Source: Prostheceraeus crozeri (lineage: Eukaryota; Platyhelminthes; Polycladida; Euryleptidae). From it: a stretch of 64,000 nt of DNA. The stretch spans positions 248,001-312,000 of the forward strand of contig CAJQUW010017018.1 in the NCBI GenBank assembly GCA_907163375.1, in the 5' to 3' direction. Shown piece by piece: positions 1 to 11,500 of the stretch. The notes under the pieces are model-generated. The model was not told where the DNA came from, ran no database searches, and saw only the letters and a program-made list of their open reading frames with translations. The stretch's first letter is position 1; every line of letters begins with the position of its first letter. The position numbers and the translations under genes are program-made.

Positions 1-551
1 TTTGTGAATGCGCGTATTAGAGTATTGGGTAAATGTTTACAACTAGTTTTCACGATTTTATCCACATATGCATTAATCAAATCTACCAATGTCAGTGGCC
101 TCCAGTCCAGTACATGGTACGGGACTTGAACGTCCCTTAGATATCTTATATTCATCATAGATGTCCCTGCCACTAATGCAGTTCACTTCAATTAGGTTCA
201 ACCATGGACTCCTAAAACTTTTCTATAGACTTGAAACTTTTCTATAGACCACAAGCTTGCTCACTTCGTACTGTCAAACCATTGCTTGATTTGATATAGT
301 AAATATTCCATATTCAATGATAACGATGATAAATTAGTTGCAACCCCATGTTCTTCCGATTTCCAGAAACTTCAGCTTAGTTTTCTTTAGACACTTCGTT
401 TTCACTTGACTAATTGCTAATTTCCATCATCGACAGCTATTGAATCAAGCCAGCCGTCTAGTGTATAAATGAATTTCAGCTTTCAGTCCAGGTGTTATAT
501 ATCTAGGAGTCCATGGTGCAACGAAGGGCTTCAAGAGAGCGTCAAGCAAGA

Positions 552-604
552 AGGTCTAGATATCTATAATTGTATCTATAATATAATCATAGATATCTAG
601 ACCT
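552..604. repeat. Perfect inverted repeat (foldback)
   Basis: Two perfect 16-bp arms, aggtctagatatctat at 552-567 and its reverse complement at 589-604, are separated by a 21-bp AT-rich loop. Pairing continues outward with about one mismatch (caag outside the left arm, cttg outside the right). It could be the remnant of a small foldback element or a hairpin made by replication slippage. No flanking target duplication was recognised. Confidence 0.8.
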
Positions 605-777
605 CCTTGGCGTCAAGATAAAAGATAGGCTAATTATCCAGCAATGCTGCTTACAAGAAGAACGTCGAGGGAGTTTGATGTCTACACATTTGAGAAAGGT
701 GATACGAAATGCATGGAAGGAGAGGCATAGCTGACAAAGTATTGATTAACCTTGTGATCCAAGATACTGCTAAGAAT

Positions 778-842
778 TGAAAGAGTGACTGAAACTACTA
801 AGAATTGAAAGAGTGACTGAAGCTACTAAGAATTGAAAGTAT
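778..842. repeat. Short tandem repeat, 2.5 units
   Basis: The phrase actaagaattgaaagagtg recurs with a unit of about 34 bp, and the third unit is partial. It is a simple minisatellite with no sign of coding or of a mobile element. Confidence 0.7.
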
Positions 843-2005
843 TCTCCAACCGTCCGAAAACTATTTGGATTGGCGTGCCTACTTGACATTCATCGGAGGA
901 AGCATCGATTGACGCACTGCGTCGTTAGTGAAACTAGGGGTGATCGGTGCTGCTTCTCCTCGGCGAGGCAACGATTGTGGGCCTACTCAACGCTGAATGC
1001 TCACAGTAATCCATGTAGGCTCTACATGTATACTTGTTTAAGCATTGTTGTACAAACATCTATGATGACTTATTCAAATGTTCTGCCAGTGTTGGCCAAA
1101 GTAGTCAACGGTTAAACAATCAATGTTAGATAATTTTTGGGTGTTCAACATTTATGAACCGATAAATTGTTTTTCTCAATTGCTCTGTGCTGTTCACATG
1201 AACGAAATACTGCGTTGCTTCGATTATCCAATTGAAGAATATCAAAATGTGGATTGACGAATGTCTACTCAATTTCTATCCTCTTCACTGTAAATATTTA
1301 TATTACAATATTTGTGAGATATGTCTGCTGTCGAATTCTATTTTGCATAGTTATTTGAGGAAGTTGATTTGCAGAAAAATTCATAGGGAATGCTTGTAGG
1401 ACATAATTATCCAGCAGATATTTTGTTCATATATTTTTCTAATGTGAAATGCAATCTGTATATCAAAACTATCATAGTATAAGCAACATCAACTTCCGTA
1501 ATAAACAGCAGAATCTACTTAAACTATTTATTCCAAAGAGCAAGAAGCTGTTTTTTGCGAAGATTTTTCATCTTTAAATAAAATCAAGGAAGCCTTCGGC
1601 CTTGTCTGGACTAAAGATTAATAAGACATTGTGGGAAAGCAAGCCTACACTATAATCGATAACCCTATGTGATGGATCGATGCCTTTTGAATGATGTTTC
1701 TATCCATCGTGGAATTCTTGAGTCAGTCAATAATCAGTCATCGCGGTCAATTCAGCCTACAATTCGAAGCACAGACATCCCTTATTTTTTTCATTTATAC
1801 CTTATAGTCCAAGTAGTGACTGTGATGACAAAAAGTCGTGTTGATTGAATTGAATACTGAGGAATTGACAGATTGAGCAATCGTGCACGAATTGCCGAAA
1901 ATTATTGCTTGATGTATTCAAGCATTGAATCAAATAGATATTAGAATGGTTGCGGTTTCATTTAACACGATGTTTTTGTGCTCGGTCAGTTCACGGGCCA
2001 AACCA

Positions 2006-3262
2006 CGGTAACGCTCGCTACATTTGATAGCAAAACTCGATCGAAAACCAACATTCTCTATGATGCGATATTCTTTTTGAATATTCTGAAGATACAGTTT
2101 GATGCAATACGACATCGACCTATTACACACAAAATATGAAGTTCATACTACCTCTAAATTTGTGTACAGAGATCATTTAATATGGTAATGCTCGCGACAG
2201 AGATAAATATTTCATTATAGATTTTTTGAGATTGCATTGATATTTTATCTAAACTAAAGAAGCTGTTGTCTCTAAAACGAAATGATGGATAAATAATGAA
2301 TAGTTGATGATTTCTTCATGCTTGAATAGAAATTCTACTGAAAGCACCGATTACGAGATTTCAATCAATCTTGATGGTAACGCTCGCGACATTATCTAAA
2401 AAACTACGGATAACATAAATTTTGCCATTGACTTTGTCATCACAGAAGATAATAATAATGAAGATTACAAGATATAACGATTAGTTTAGAAACAGCACAC
2501 CAAACATTTTATTTGTACCGGAATCGTAACACAGAAGTTCAGCATAATGCAAGATGAACGTCAACATTGGATTACTATATCTTGGGTAGCCATAGCCATG
2601 AATCATGAACAAGCTTTAGTTACTTGAGGAAGAAACTTCCCTTACCTCAACGAGTCTTTCTCTGACGTAGGACAGGGAATGGAACCTTTTTAGTCGCTGT
2701 ACATATACTTACCCCTCCACGCTTTTGTCATTGTACTTAGGCCTGCAAGGCCAGGCCTCACTTTGATGTAGGCACATGAATTAATTTTGTCTGTGTTGTA
2801 GGTTAAACAGCTTCAATAAAGGATTGGGCGCATTAGTGAATGCCAAATATAGTCCAGATTGGTATTGCGATATTAATTTCAATAACTCATAGAACCAGAT
2901 AATTGCAGTTAGGCAAACAATTAGACTATTGTACAGCAATTTACAGTTGTCTGTAATTAATCACACTTTCTGAGTAATAGGCACAATCTGATATAGGTCT
3001 ACTTGTAATATCGAATCAGAGATCTCGGTATTTGATAAATATTGATTCTCGAGATTAAATTCACTAGGTGTATGTCATGGCAACGCTCGCGACATGCATT
3101 AAATTGATTATCTACCAGGAAGTAGACCTAGAATAACTTTGTTGATTATCACACTGATTAGTATTCATGGAAAGTCGATAATCTTTGGTAGTATAAACTG
3201 GTTAATCATTCTTGTCTCCGAGGGAAAAAACTTTTTCAATATTTTGGGTAACGCTCGCGACA
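2006..3262 (+). repeat. Dispersed CpG-rich motif at about 176-bp multiples
   Basis: The 16-mer ggtaacgctcgcgaca, or a one- or two-base variant, starts near 2006, 2183, 2374, 3077 and 3246. The intervals are about 177, 191, 703 and 169 bp, and 703 is close to four times 176. The motif is unusually GC- and CpG-rich for this AT-rich region. The DNA between copies is not obviously similar by eye. The pattern may be an eroded satellite in which only one box is conserved, or a set of small insertions. Confidence 0.55.
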
Positions 3263-4029
3263 TTCTAATATAGAAATTTAATATTTCCTAAAGAGTCATA
3301 ACTAAATTTGACAGAAAGTTGTCTTTCAGATACATTGACTAACGTGAAATTTTCTAACATCACAAACGATTTTTCAACTTAATATTGACATTTTCATGTA
3401 CAAAATGCATTGAAGTACACAACTCATAAAATAGGGGCATAATTGAAACTTATATGATAGTTTTTAGACAACCTTTTGTCATCTATGCAAACATACTTCA
3501 GCTCTTTAGCTAGCATAGGTCTGAACTTTAGACTATATAGTATATCATGGTCATCGGTATAATTCGTCAAAAACTGGTTTGAAATTTTGCGTCGGTGCAA
3601 CCAACTCGTGATTTGATCCTCACATAACAGATACTTTCAATTGACAGCACAAACTGCTTTCATTGACATCGAATTGGATTATCTCATTTACTTTGTAATC
3701 TAATGTGCCATGAATAATGACCTGAAAACAATCTGATGCACCATCTATGATATCGAGTACTGGTATGTTTATGTAGCTTTTCGTAAAGTTATCGAATCAT
3801 CGTCATCGATTAAAAGGAAATAGCGGGCGCCCAACTCTGCTTCCGATTTCCATTTTCTACATACGCTGGTTCCTGTAATCATCTTACACAGGTGGGCATG
3901 CGATCCAAACATCAAGGGTCTAGTGAAGTTTAGTAAGGTTCGAATTAGAGTTTAGTAAAGTTATCGAATTATCGCTATCTTACTCTTACTCCACGTTTAA
4001 CGTCCGTTGAATCCCATCTCCTGGGGCTG

Positions 4030-6330
4030 GACGCTTGATGGCTCTCCTCCATTCATCTCGGTTGGCAGCGAGTTCTTCGGGGATTCCTATTTTCTTCAGA
4101 TCTTCTAAGACACATTGACGCCATGTTCTTCTTGGTCTTCCGACCGCTCGACGCCTTTGGGACTTCCATGCTTTCCACTCTGCCCAAGCAGTTTCCTTCA
4201 GCTCTCTTTACATAACCGAACCATCTCAGACGCCCTCTTCTAACCCGATCTTCCAGCTCCTTCAGACCACACATTATTGCCACTTCCTCACTTGATCTTC
4301 CATCGCTCCATTTTACTCCTGCCATGTATCTCAGCATTCTCCGATCACATGCTCGCGATAGTTGAAACAGCTTCTTTGTCAGGGACCATATTTTTGAGCC
4401 ATACACAAGGACAGATCGTATGCAAGACTCATGCGCATGAGCTCTGGATCTTAGGGGGACATTCTTGTTGTTCAGAAGGCTGGCTAACTCTCTGCATTTG
4501 GACCAAGCATTAGCTATCCGTGCTATCACTGCCCTTTCTACTTCACCTTGACTGTCCAGTACATCTCCGAGGTAGCAACGGTGCCTAACCTCTTGTATGC
4601 TAGGACTGGCATCAATTTTTACACAGTCGTCTGTCGGAATATTGGTGGTATTTGCGCTTCGACACTTAGGGCATTGGAAATGTGTCAATCCCACCAGAGA
4701 GCGCAGATAGGAACATCTTTTATGACACCACTTGTGGCATGAGGTACAGAGAATCGAATTCATCCCAACTCCTTTTCCACAGCATCCACACGGCCATTTA
4801 CCAGATTTGATTGGTTCTTGCTGTTTCTTCCGTCACCATAACCTTCATCTTCTCCAGGTTAACTTTCATTCCCCTCTTTTCAATGCTGCTTTTCCATCCA
4901 CAAAGCATTTGCTCCACATCGTTCTTCGTTTCAGAAATCAATGCAATGTCATCAGCGAAAAGGAACTACCATGGACCCTCGCCTTGACACTCCTTGGACA
5001 GTTCCTCCATCACAGTGATAAAGAGAAGAGGACTGAGTGCAGAACCTTGATGGACTCCTACCTCTATCAATAACTCCTCCATGTGCCTGCCATGGAGCTG
5101 ACCTTTGACGTCGATCTTTCGTACAGTGACATCACAGGCCTTCTGGAATCCCTTGACGTTTTAAGGCCCAAGCTATTACTTTTCGTGGAAGACTATCGAA
5201 TGCTTTTGAAGGTCAACAAAAACATGAAACACTGCTTCGCACAGTACTTCTCTTGCAGCTGCCGCAGAATGAAGATCGCATCGGTCGTCGACTTTCCAGT
5301 GCGGAATCCAAATTGCCGCTCGTCTACTTGTATGAGCTTCTTCAACCTCATTTCGAGAACCTTTTCGAATATTTTCATACCGTGTTCAAGCAGCCGTATT
5401 CCCCTGTAATTTCCATATTACATCGCATCGCCTTTACCTTTGTAAAGTGGAATAGTCACGCTGCTTTGCGATGATGGAGGTACTGTTCCTGAGAACAAAA
5501 TACTTTGGAAGATACCTCTCAACACTTGAACCGCAGTTTCACTTGCTCCTTTGATAATCTCAACCACCAAGCCAGGGAGCTTTGGGTCCAGGAGCTTTCC
5601 CACTCTTCATGCTCGCTACAGCATGCCTTATTTCTGCCTCCGTAACTTCCTCCAGGGACCTTCCGTCACCTCGTCATCTTCTGTATCAAAGTCATTTTGC
5701 ATATTGAGCAGATTTTCGAAATATTCATTCTATCTTTTACTGATCTGATCCTCAGATAGGAATATTTCACCGTCTTCACCCTTGGTATATCTTGAACCTT
5801 TGATGCCTTTCCGTTCGCTCTTCATCTGTCTTGCCAATCTGAATATTTTCTTACTTATTTCATTTCTGCTTGTCTCATTTACCCAGTTTTTCCAAGACTG
5901 ATCCTCCGCTACTGACACCTCTTTCTTCGCCAGCTTCGACTTAATTTTGTAATCGGATATATCTTCAACACTCTTTGTCGTCTGCCACTTCTTAAAGGCT
6001 GCTCTCTCAGCTTTTATGGCTTCCTGCACCTGGGCGCTCCACCACCAAGTCTCACGGTTGAACTGCCTACATTTCCAATTTGCTTCACCACATCGCTTCC
6101 TGGCCGGCTCTAACATTTTCTCTTGAAATATCTCCCAGTCTATAACTCCATTTTTTTCCTTTTCTTGAATCATCTGTTGTCTCAGAGATTCTTCGAATTC
6201 CTTCTCCAAATTTTTTGCGCTCAGTTTCCAAACTTTGATCTTCTTCTTGCAACTCTTCCTATCTTTCACTTCCAACACACTTTTCCTCGTTATGTCCATC
6301 ACCAGAATCCGATATTGCAAAAGACAAGCG
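4030..6330 (-). mobile_element. 5'-truncated LINE (non-LTR retrotransposon), RTE/CR1-like, decayed
   Basis: Read on the minus strand, this holds the back two-thirds of a non-LTR retrotransposon polyprotein. From 6320 to 5730 there is a linker with the phrase ETWWWSAQVQEAIKAERAAF, typical between endonuclease and reverse transcriptase. Near 5600-5200 come reverse transcriptase pieces, including GFRTGKSTTDAIF. The catalytic FADD motif lies at about 4940-4975. From 4763 to 4053 come a CxxC...HKRC...CxxC zinc finger and the C-terminal region with YLGDVLDSQG and RRMLRYMAG. No endonuclease was found upstream of 6330, so the copy is 5'-truncated, as is usual for LINEs. The reading frame changes several times and contains stops, so the copy is dead. 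The zinc finger before the C-terminal domain is seen in a LINE family common in marine invertebrates. Clade assignment is uncertain. Confidence 0.85.
4053..4763 (-). pseudogene. LINE C-terminal segment with CxxC zinc finger
   Basis: This 236-codon open stretch begins inside the LINE polyprotein, so its apparent start is not a true start. Residues about 5-40 form a zinc-finger-like module (CTSC, HKRC, CPKC). The rest matches the region downstream of the reverse transcriptase in RTE/CR1-like LINEs: a YLGDVLD motif near residue 64, SCIRSVLVYGSKIW near 113 and RLRWFGYVKR near 179. It is part of the truncated LINE copy and not an independent gene. Confidence 0.8.
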
Positions 6331-6339
6331 ATTTCGCGA

Positions 6340-8080
6340 TCGCGGACTATTTCTTGCTGTAAGTCCTCGGTTCTGCGATCGCGATCGGGCAGTTACTATA
6401 TATGATACTTTTTTCAAGTAACTAAAGGATGTTATGATCATAGAGCTTACTGAAGGTCTGACGTTTAATTTTTACAATTGTGTTTAGCTGAGGAGGCACG
6501 CAATTCGCATGTCATAGGCCGTAAGACCTACATTGTAAATCGCTAGATACGAAAATTACATCCAAGCATATACCAAATTCACATACAATTTAAAACTAAC
6601 ATTTGATACGAGATTCTCATATGTTTACAGAGATCTGGTGTGTTTTTCATACGAAAATTCACTTACTTTCGTATATGATTGATATGTAGCGATAAGAATT
6701 ATTCTATCTGTGATTGGCTGTTTTACGATGAAGTACGAGTTGTTGGTATGTTTTGTATACGAGACCCGATGCAAATTCGTCCTCATTCGTATCTCTCTCG
6801 TATGTAGAGCTTTAAATCACCTACCAAAAAGTTGTATTTATTGTATACTACTGTCAAATAACTTTTTTCAGCAATACCAGTCGTGAATATTTATTTTTGA
6901 TAGTGTGGTATTTAACTAGATTAGATTTATTCTGAAATTTATGTTGTATGTCATCGTTGCTACTTGCCTAGTACATTTGCAGAACTCTTGGTTATCTCTA
7001 CTTAATAAACTGAGTTGATTAATAGCGTTTCAATCAAATGATATCTTTTGTGCTACCATGTTGACTTATATATATTTCAAACATGACTATTTTTGCATTC
7101 GTTGATTATAATGTGTTTCTATTTCGGATTGATAATATGCTTAATTCCAAAATTACTTAATGCATAAGTGTTGATGGTTGAATACTTATTTATTATTTAT
7201 GAAGTGCCTCAGACTTAAATGTATTAAAATCGAATTCTGTATTGTAAGTTTGACTCTTAAATGTCATTATCTCACTAACAGTAGTAAATGCCATGCAACA
7301 TTAGTGTGATCTTTATTGACAAAAGGCCTTAAATCATGCGAAAAGCATACAAATATATACAAAAATACACCAAAAAATATCTTGGTATGCATTCTTCGTA
7401 TGTGATTGGTATCGAGCGAATTACAGTGTGGAAAATACACCATAATTGATATATTGTACAAATTGTATAATTTATATTATATTATATTCATATTATAATT
7501 TATTTATATTGTATAATTGATATATTGTATGAAATACGCTCATAATTTGATGAAGGCGAAATAATAAATACATCACGCAATAAATGAACCCGACCTCAAT
7601 AAGACCTCAGTTTCGACCTCGGCCTTGGTCGAATTCGAATCCCTGGAAGATCCCCAGCATTTTGCATGATCAGGAAAAGACACAAAATATTCTGCTGTTT
7701 AAATGGATCAAATCTGCCATTGCTATAGAATCTTCAATAAGTAGCATCTGCAACAATTTCAAAGGTTGTATTCAAAATCTATGGCATGATAAATGATAAT
7801 GATATTATAAAATACCGTGGTCGCGTTGAACATTAATCAGCTTCATTGAAAGTTATCCTAAGAAATGTTTTCTATAAGTGGTGAAATTTTGAACTTTGAA
7901 CCGATCGCACTTATCAAAATAGGTCACATTTGACACTTTCAGAAAATCGCAAATTCAACTACCTATTGTTGTGGAAAACTTAGGGAAATGTGCTAAATTA
8001 GATTACGAGAGGTGGTCAAATTGAGAATCATATTGTTATTGATGTAGCCTTGCTCAAATGATATTTTTCCTCAAAAAGCA
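6340..8080. other. Non-coding interval
   Basis: No gene is supported. The interval contains AT-rich sequence with an imperfect direct repeat of ataattgatatattgta at about 7441-7458 and 7514-7531, flanking a TA-rich tract. It lies 3' of the amylase remnant and may include lost downstream amylase exons, but none could be recognised. Confidence 0.5.
7441..7532. repeat. TA-rich direct repeat pair
   Basis: Two nearly identical 18-bp copies of ataattgatatattgtac/t flank about 55 bp of ttatatta-type sequence. This is low-complexity DNA. Slippage or a small insertion with target duplication are both possible. Confidence 0.5.
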
Positions 8081-8090
8081 CTTTAAGTAC

Positions 8091-8697
8091 TTAATGTCAC
8101 ATCTTTCGTTGAGCCATCGCCATTAGAAGGAGGCCCTTGGTCCGAGCTATCAAAATAAAAGCTGCTCATCACTTTTGGAAATCCGTAAGCCCATGCCAAT
8201 TCAAAAGCTGTGGCTGCTTTGTACAATTTGGAGTTTTTATAAGTCAAAACGTGTCCACCACCTCTTTGATTATCGTGGTTATCGAGGAAGACCACAGCTT
8301 GTTCTCCCCAGAGCATCTGCCAAGCTGCTCCGAAATTAACCAGCCATTTCAAATTGAAACCGTGTCGAAATCCACGAGCAAGATTTGCTCCCTGTCGAAA
8401 TTCAGTTACTCGTCCTGATCCAACATATTCAGTTGGCTGTATTGGTTCGCTTCCACCGATAATGACTTCATGGAATACGAAGGCACGTTTGTTTGATCCA
8501 AAGACATCCGAATTGAGATTGTTCAATCTGGATAGAATGCTTGCGAGATCACCAGCAGGTATATGTTTAGCTGCGTCAATTCGGAAGCCTGCGACTCCAA
8601 TTGAAAGCAATTTATTCAGATAGTCAGCGATTTTACCTCTGACATTCTCTGATCCAGTTTTCAGGTCAACGAGACCAACCAAACGGCAGTTTTGTAC
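8091..8697 (-). pseudogene. Alpha-amylase exon carrying the catalytic triad (part of a decayed gene)
   Basis: This 607-bp minus-strand exon encodes the central (beta/alpha)8-barrel of an animal alpha-amylase (glycoside hydrolase family 13), the secreted enzyme that cleaves alpha-1,4 bonds in starch and glycogen. Nucleophile Asp lies in GFRIDAAKH, acid/base Glu in VFHEVI and the third catalytic Asp in FLDNHD. The frame is open throughout and starts VQNCRLVGLVDL after an acceptor (aacag). It ends in phase 1 at TGACATTAA before gtactt. The chloride-ligand arginine of the usual PYGFTRVMSS motif is lysine here (YGFPKVMSS). No downstream exon was found. Taken alone the exon looks functional. The upstream exon is damaged, so the locus is called a pseudogene, or possibly an assembly error. 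Confidence 0.85.
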
Positions 8698-10721
8698 CTG
8701 TTCAGAAGAGAATAATCACTGTATGATTTTTCTGTGTTTCATCAATGTTCACTTTACGTTCATAAAATAAGGCTTCATCATATATGTGTTTTCACAATTT
8801 GCATTCATTGCATTCAAAATGCGACATATCATTACATTACATCTCTAAATGTTGTAGGTTTCAAAGCCAGTATTGAAATGCTCTTCCGCTGCAAGACTTG
8901 TGGTGATATTCATTTTACTGTGATATGCCTTCAAGAGCTTTTGCATTTGTCTTTTCTATGATTTTGTAAGTAAAGGTTGTACCAAAAGCAACTTTGCAAC
9001 GTTTTTTGTGAATAATTTTGTAAAGAAAACATTTATTGCCACCAAATGTCGACACGATATAGAAGAGTTAAAAGGATTTTTTGACACCAGAATAATTTCT
9101 GAAGATTAATTATTACTATAGTGGCAACCATTTCAAAGAAGGGCTTCGTTTGTGAACGATGCCACCTCCTTACACTGAATTCAAAAATGCTTGTGGTCTT
9201 TTCGGTCATCTGGAGGACAAACTTTTGTCAGGTAAATCAATAATATTGCTGGTTGTAGATGTTACTGGTGATAATGTCTTGCTGGCGTTCTACTCAGGGA
9301 TTTAAGCTCGCATTGAAACCGACCACATTAGAAATTTTATCTATTTTGATTACATGAAACAAATACCATGCTGGTTTCTCTAAAAATAAAACCAATTCTT
9401 TGAGGTCGACAATCATCACTATTTATAACAAGACCATTTCGCACAAGCGGGACTTGGGAATCACAAGACAACTTCGATACTCCCGTTGGGACGAGAGCGT
9501 TGACACTGTGATGGCTCTATTGGAGTTATTTATGCCATCCCAGAAGTCAACTGTCACATGAGGATCAATTAATTTGCGTTTGTGTTTAGGGGTGCAGAAG
9601 GTGCAAGAAATCATGTAAACAATACGACATTAATATTTTTTATACACTGTATACTATATAAATTATTGCTACCTTTCGATCGCTATAAGTTTTTGACATA
9701 GTTAATAACCATGCTTCTCGTATTTTTATTTTCTTCTCCCTTTTCTATTATATTTTTCACCTTCGACTGAGGATACTCGTCGTGGCTTGTGTTCTACCAT
9801 GACAACATTTTAAAAATATTGGTGCTTGTTGAAAGGCAATTAGAGTTTCAAGACACAAGTATGTCACTTTACACGGATGATAATTTGCATTGCAACACCT
9901 AAGCAATTAATCCTCGTGTCGCAGAATCCTTCCCGCATGCCAGGATAGAAGAGAAAGGAACTGTTTCATTTGTAGACATCCATCTTGAAGAGGGGACATT
10001 CCCAAATAGATCTTAGATATTGTACATGACTCTGCATATGCATATAGTAAATTTAGCGGGTTCTATGCGGAAATACCTTCCCCATCTTTTTGGATTCAAT
10101 CAGCGCTTCTTAGGTGCAGCTGAACTTATCCGTGATGGTCAGTTCCACATCATGAACTTCTTCAATAGCTTGAAGGCACTTTAAGCACCAAGGTTTGAAG
10201 GATCTATGGCGTGCTGGGAAGACATTTCCGGGGTACATAACTGTGAGTTGCACGGGCTGTACTGCATCCTATAATGCACGAGTGCGGTCGCTTAACAACT
10301 GATCCCGTAGGTCAAAGTTTTCAGACTCAATTTAATAGGAACTTAGTAGGTATAAAAATACACTAGCAAAATGAAGAAGTTCAATATCATGGAGTTCAGT
10401 GTCTAACAGGAGCAACTCCTTAATCACAAAAAGCTAATCATGCTGATAGCTATGAAAAGAATTAAAGCAATTAAAAAGCAAAAGGCAGCAACCAGAGTGT
10501 CAGCAGATACCCGCCTGGTCGCGCTACGATTCCAAAATAATCTGTGCGTTATCTTTGTGTCACTCACTTGTCACTTTTTTCACAATTTACATGACACAAT
10601 TTCTACATTCATATGAAGTTGGGTTAAAAGGATATTTTCATTTTGTGGTCTTTTCCCATTTACTTCATTTAATAGCAATTAAAACCAGCCCCTTCGACCA
10701 CAATGAAGTTTGAGAAGTTAT
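8698..10721 (-). other. Amylase intron, about 2 kb
   Basis: This interval separates the two recognised amylase exons. The acceptor at its 3' end (cag at 8698-8700) is normal. The donor position reads cag/ataact instead of the expected cag/gtaact, so splicing is probably lost. The interval has no clear gene. A faint reverse-transcriptase-like stretch near 9850-10180 was noticed but is not supported. Confidence 0.6.
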
Positions 10722-10910
10722 CTGGGATCTGTCCTGATAGTTTTCAACATTCATATTTCCAGTATGGCACTCTCCGGGGCCATGGAAATCATTGTTTCCG
10801 TAAGGAACTGCGGGAAGTCTTGTCTTCCAGAATCGAAATGACTTCCTCCAATGCCAACTTCACTTACTCCAAAACCGGCCATATGATTGATAACAGCGTC
10901 AACGTAGATT
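10722..10910 (-). pseudogene. Alpha-amylase exon with conserved region I, frameshifted
   Basis: This 189-bp minus-strand exon follows a good acceptor (tttacag) and begins with IYVDAVINHMAG, the first conserved region of GH13 alpha-amylases including the Asn that helps bind calcium. It continues GIGGSHFDSGRQDFP. One base is then missing at the expected DFPAVPY motif, and the next frame carries PAVPYGNNDFHGPGECHTG and ends NYQDRSQ. The last codon phase matches the next exon (VQNCRLVGL). The donor is AT instead of GT. A 1-base deletion plus a donor change argue for a pseudogene. The N-terminal exons were not found. Confidence 0.75.
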
Positions 10911-10929
10911 CTGTAAATAAATAAAAAAC

Positions 10930-11500
10930 TCATTTACAATGGGGCGGATGGGGCTATTTGTTAAAAGTAGCATGTTGTTACAGGGGCCTATAGAGAACTG
11001 AATGAAAACTCACACGAAACTAACCAAATATTTGCAATAGTATTTCTTTTCTATGAAAGTAATTCAATAGACTACATTTTGTAAAATGCAGATTGAAGAT
11101 GCGTTTTCTGCATTTTGAGTGCTTTTTAATACTTTTTGCATGTCACCCTATCATATCAAGATAGTGGTCTCAGAGATTCGCAGCTTTCTGGTGTATAGTA
11201 ATTATCCGACGTACTTCTGCCTTCACTTCCAGTTTTGCTGTAAGGCATGTTCGAATGGGAATCTGTCTCCACTTCCGACATCTTTGACAAGTGCCCTCGA
11301 GGATTTAGAATGCGATGATTGATATTAGTAATACCTGACTGAGCCTACGCGGTTAAGAAAAACAATTGATCGGTTCATCGTGAAAAAGTCCGCAGTTGAC
11401 TTTGAAGCTTTTCGTTGTCTTAAAATGACCATGTGAAAGTCCGACACATTTCGCATGAAGTAATTGCGAGAAATCATTTCTCGCCTTCCTAAGAAATCAT
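10930..11500. other. Spacer between amylase remnant and reverse-transcriptase element
   Basis: No amylase exon could be recognised upstream of 10910 on the minus strand. From about 11330 the plus strand may already be the 5' part of the neighbouring retroelement, since short basic stretches fit its spacing, but this is not secure. Confidence 0.4.

Larger units (their letters stand above)
1..4000. other. Non-coding flank, AT-rich
   Basis: No convincing gene was seen in this stretch. The open frames present (for example at 870-1115 and 1930-2130) are short, lack recognisable domains and look like chance. The stretch does hold a near-perfect foldback at 552-604, a short tandem repeat at 780-840, and several copies of a CpG-rich motif between 2006 and 3262. 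These are listed separately. Confidence 0.6.

Noticed and set aside
870-1115. 81-codon open frame on the plus strand
   Set aside because: No domain, ordinary composition and no supporting context; likely chance.
2620-2830. GC-richer block with aggcctgcaaggccaggcct suggesting a SINE or promoter
   Set aside because: No box A/box B pair or tail could be recognised.
9850-10180. Plus-strand stretch with FVDIHLEEGTF and KYLPHLFGFNQRFLGAAEL resembling a reverse transcriptase
   Set aside because: Too short and without catalytic motifs; not enough to call a retroelement.
11200-11330. Plus-strand phrase MFEWESVSTSDIFDKC resembling the amylase N-terminal LFEWKWxDIxxEC
   Set aside because: It is on the opposite strand to the amylase exons, lacks the following conserved region and is short. 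Coincidence is more likely than an inverted exon.
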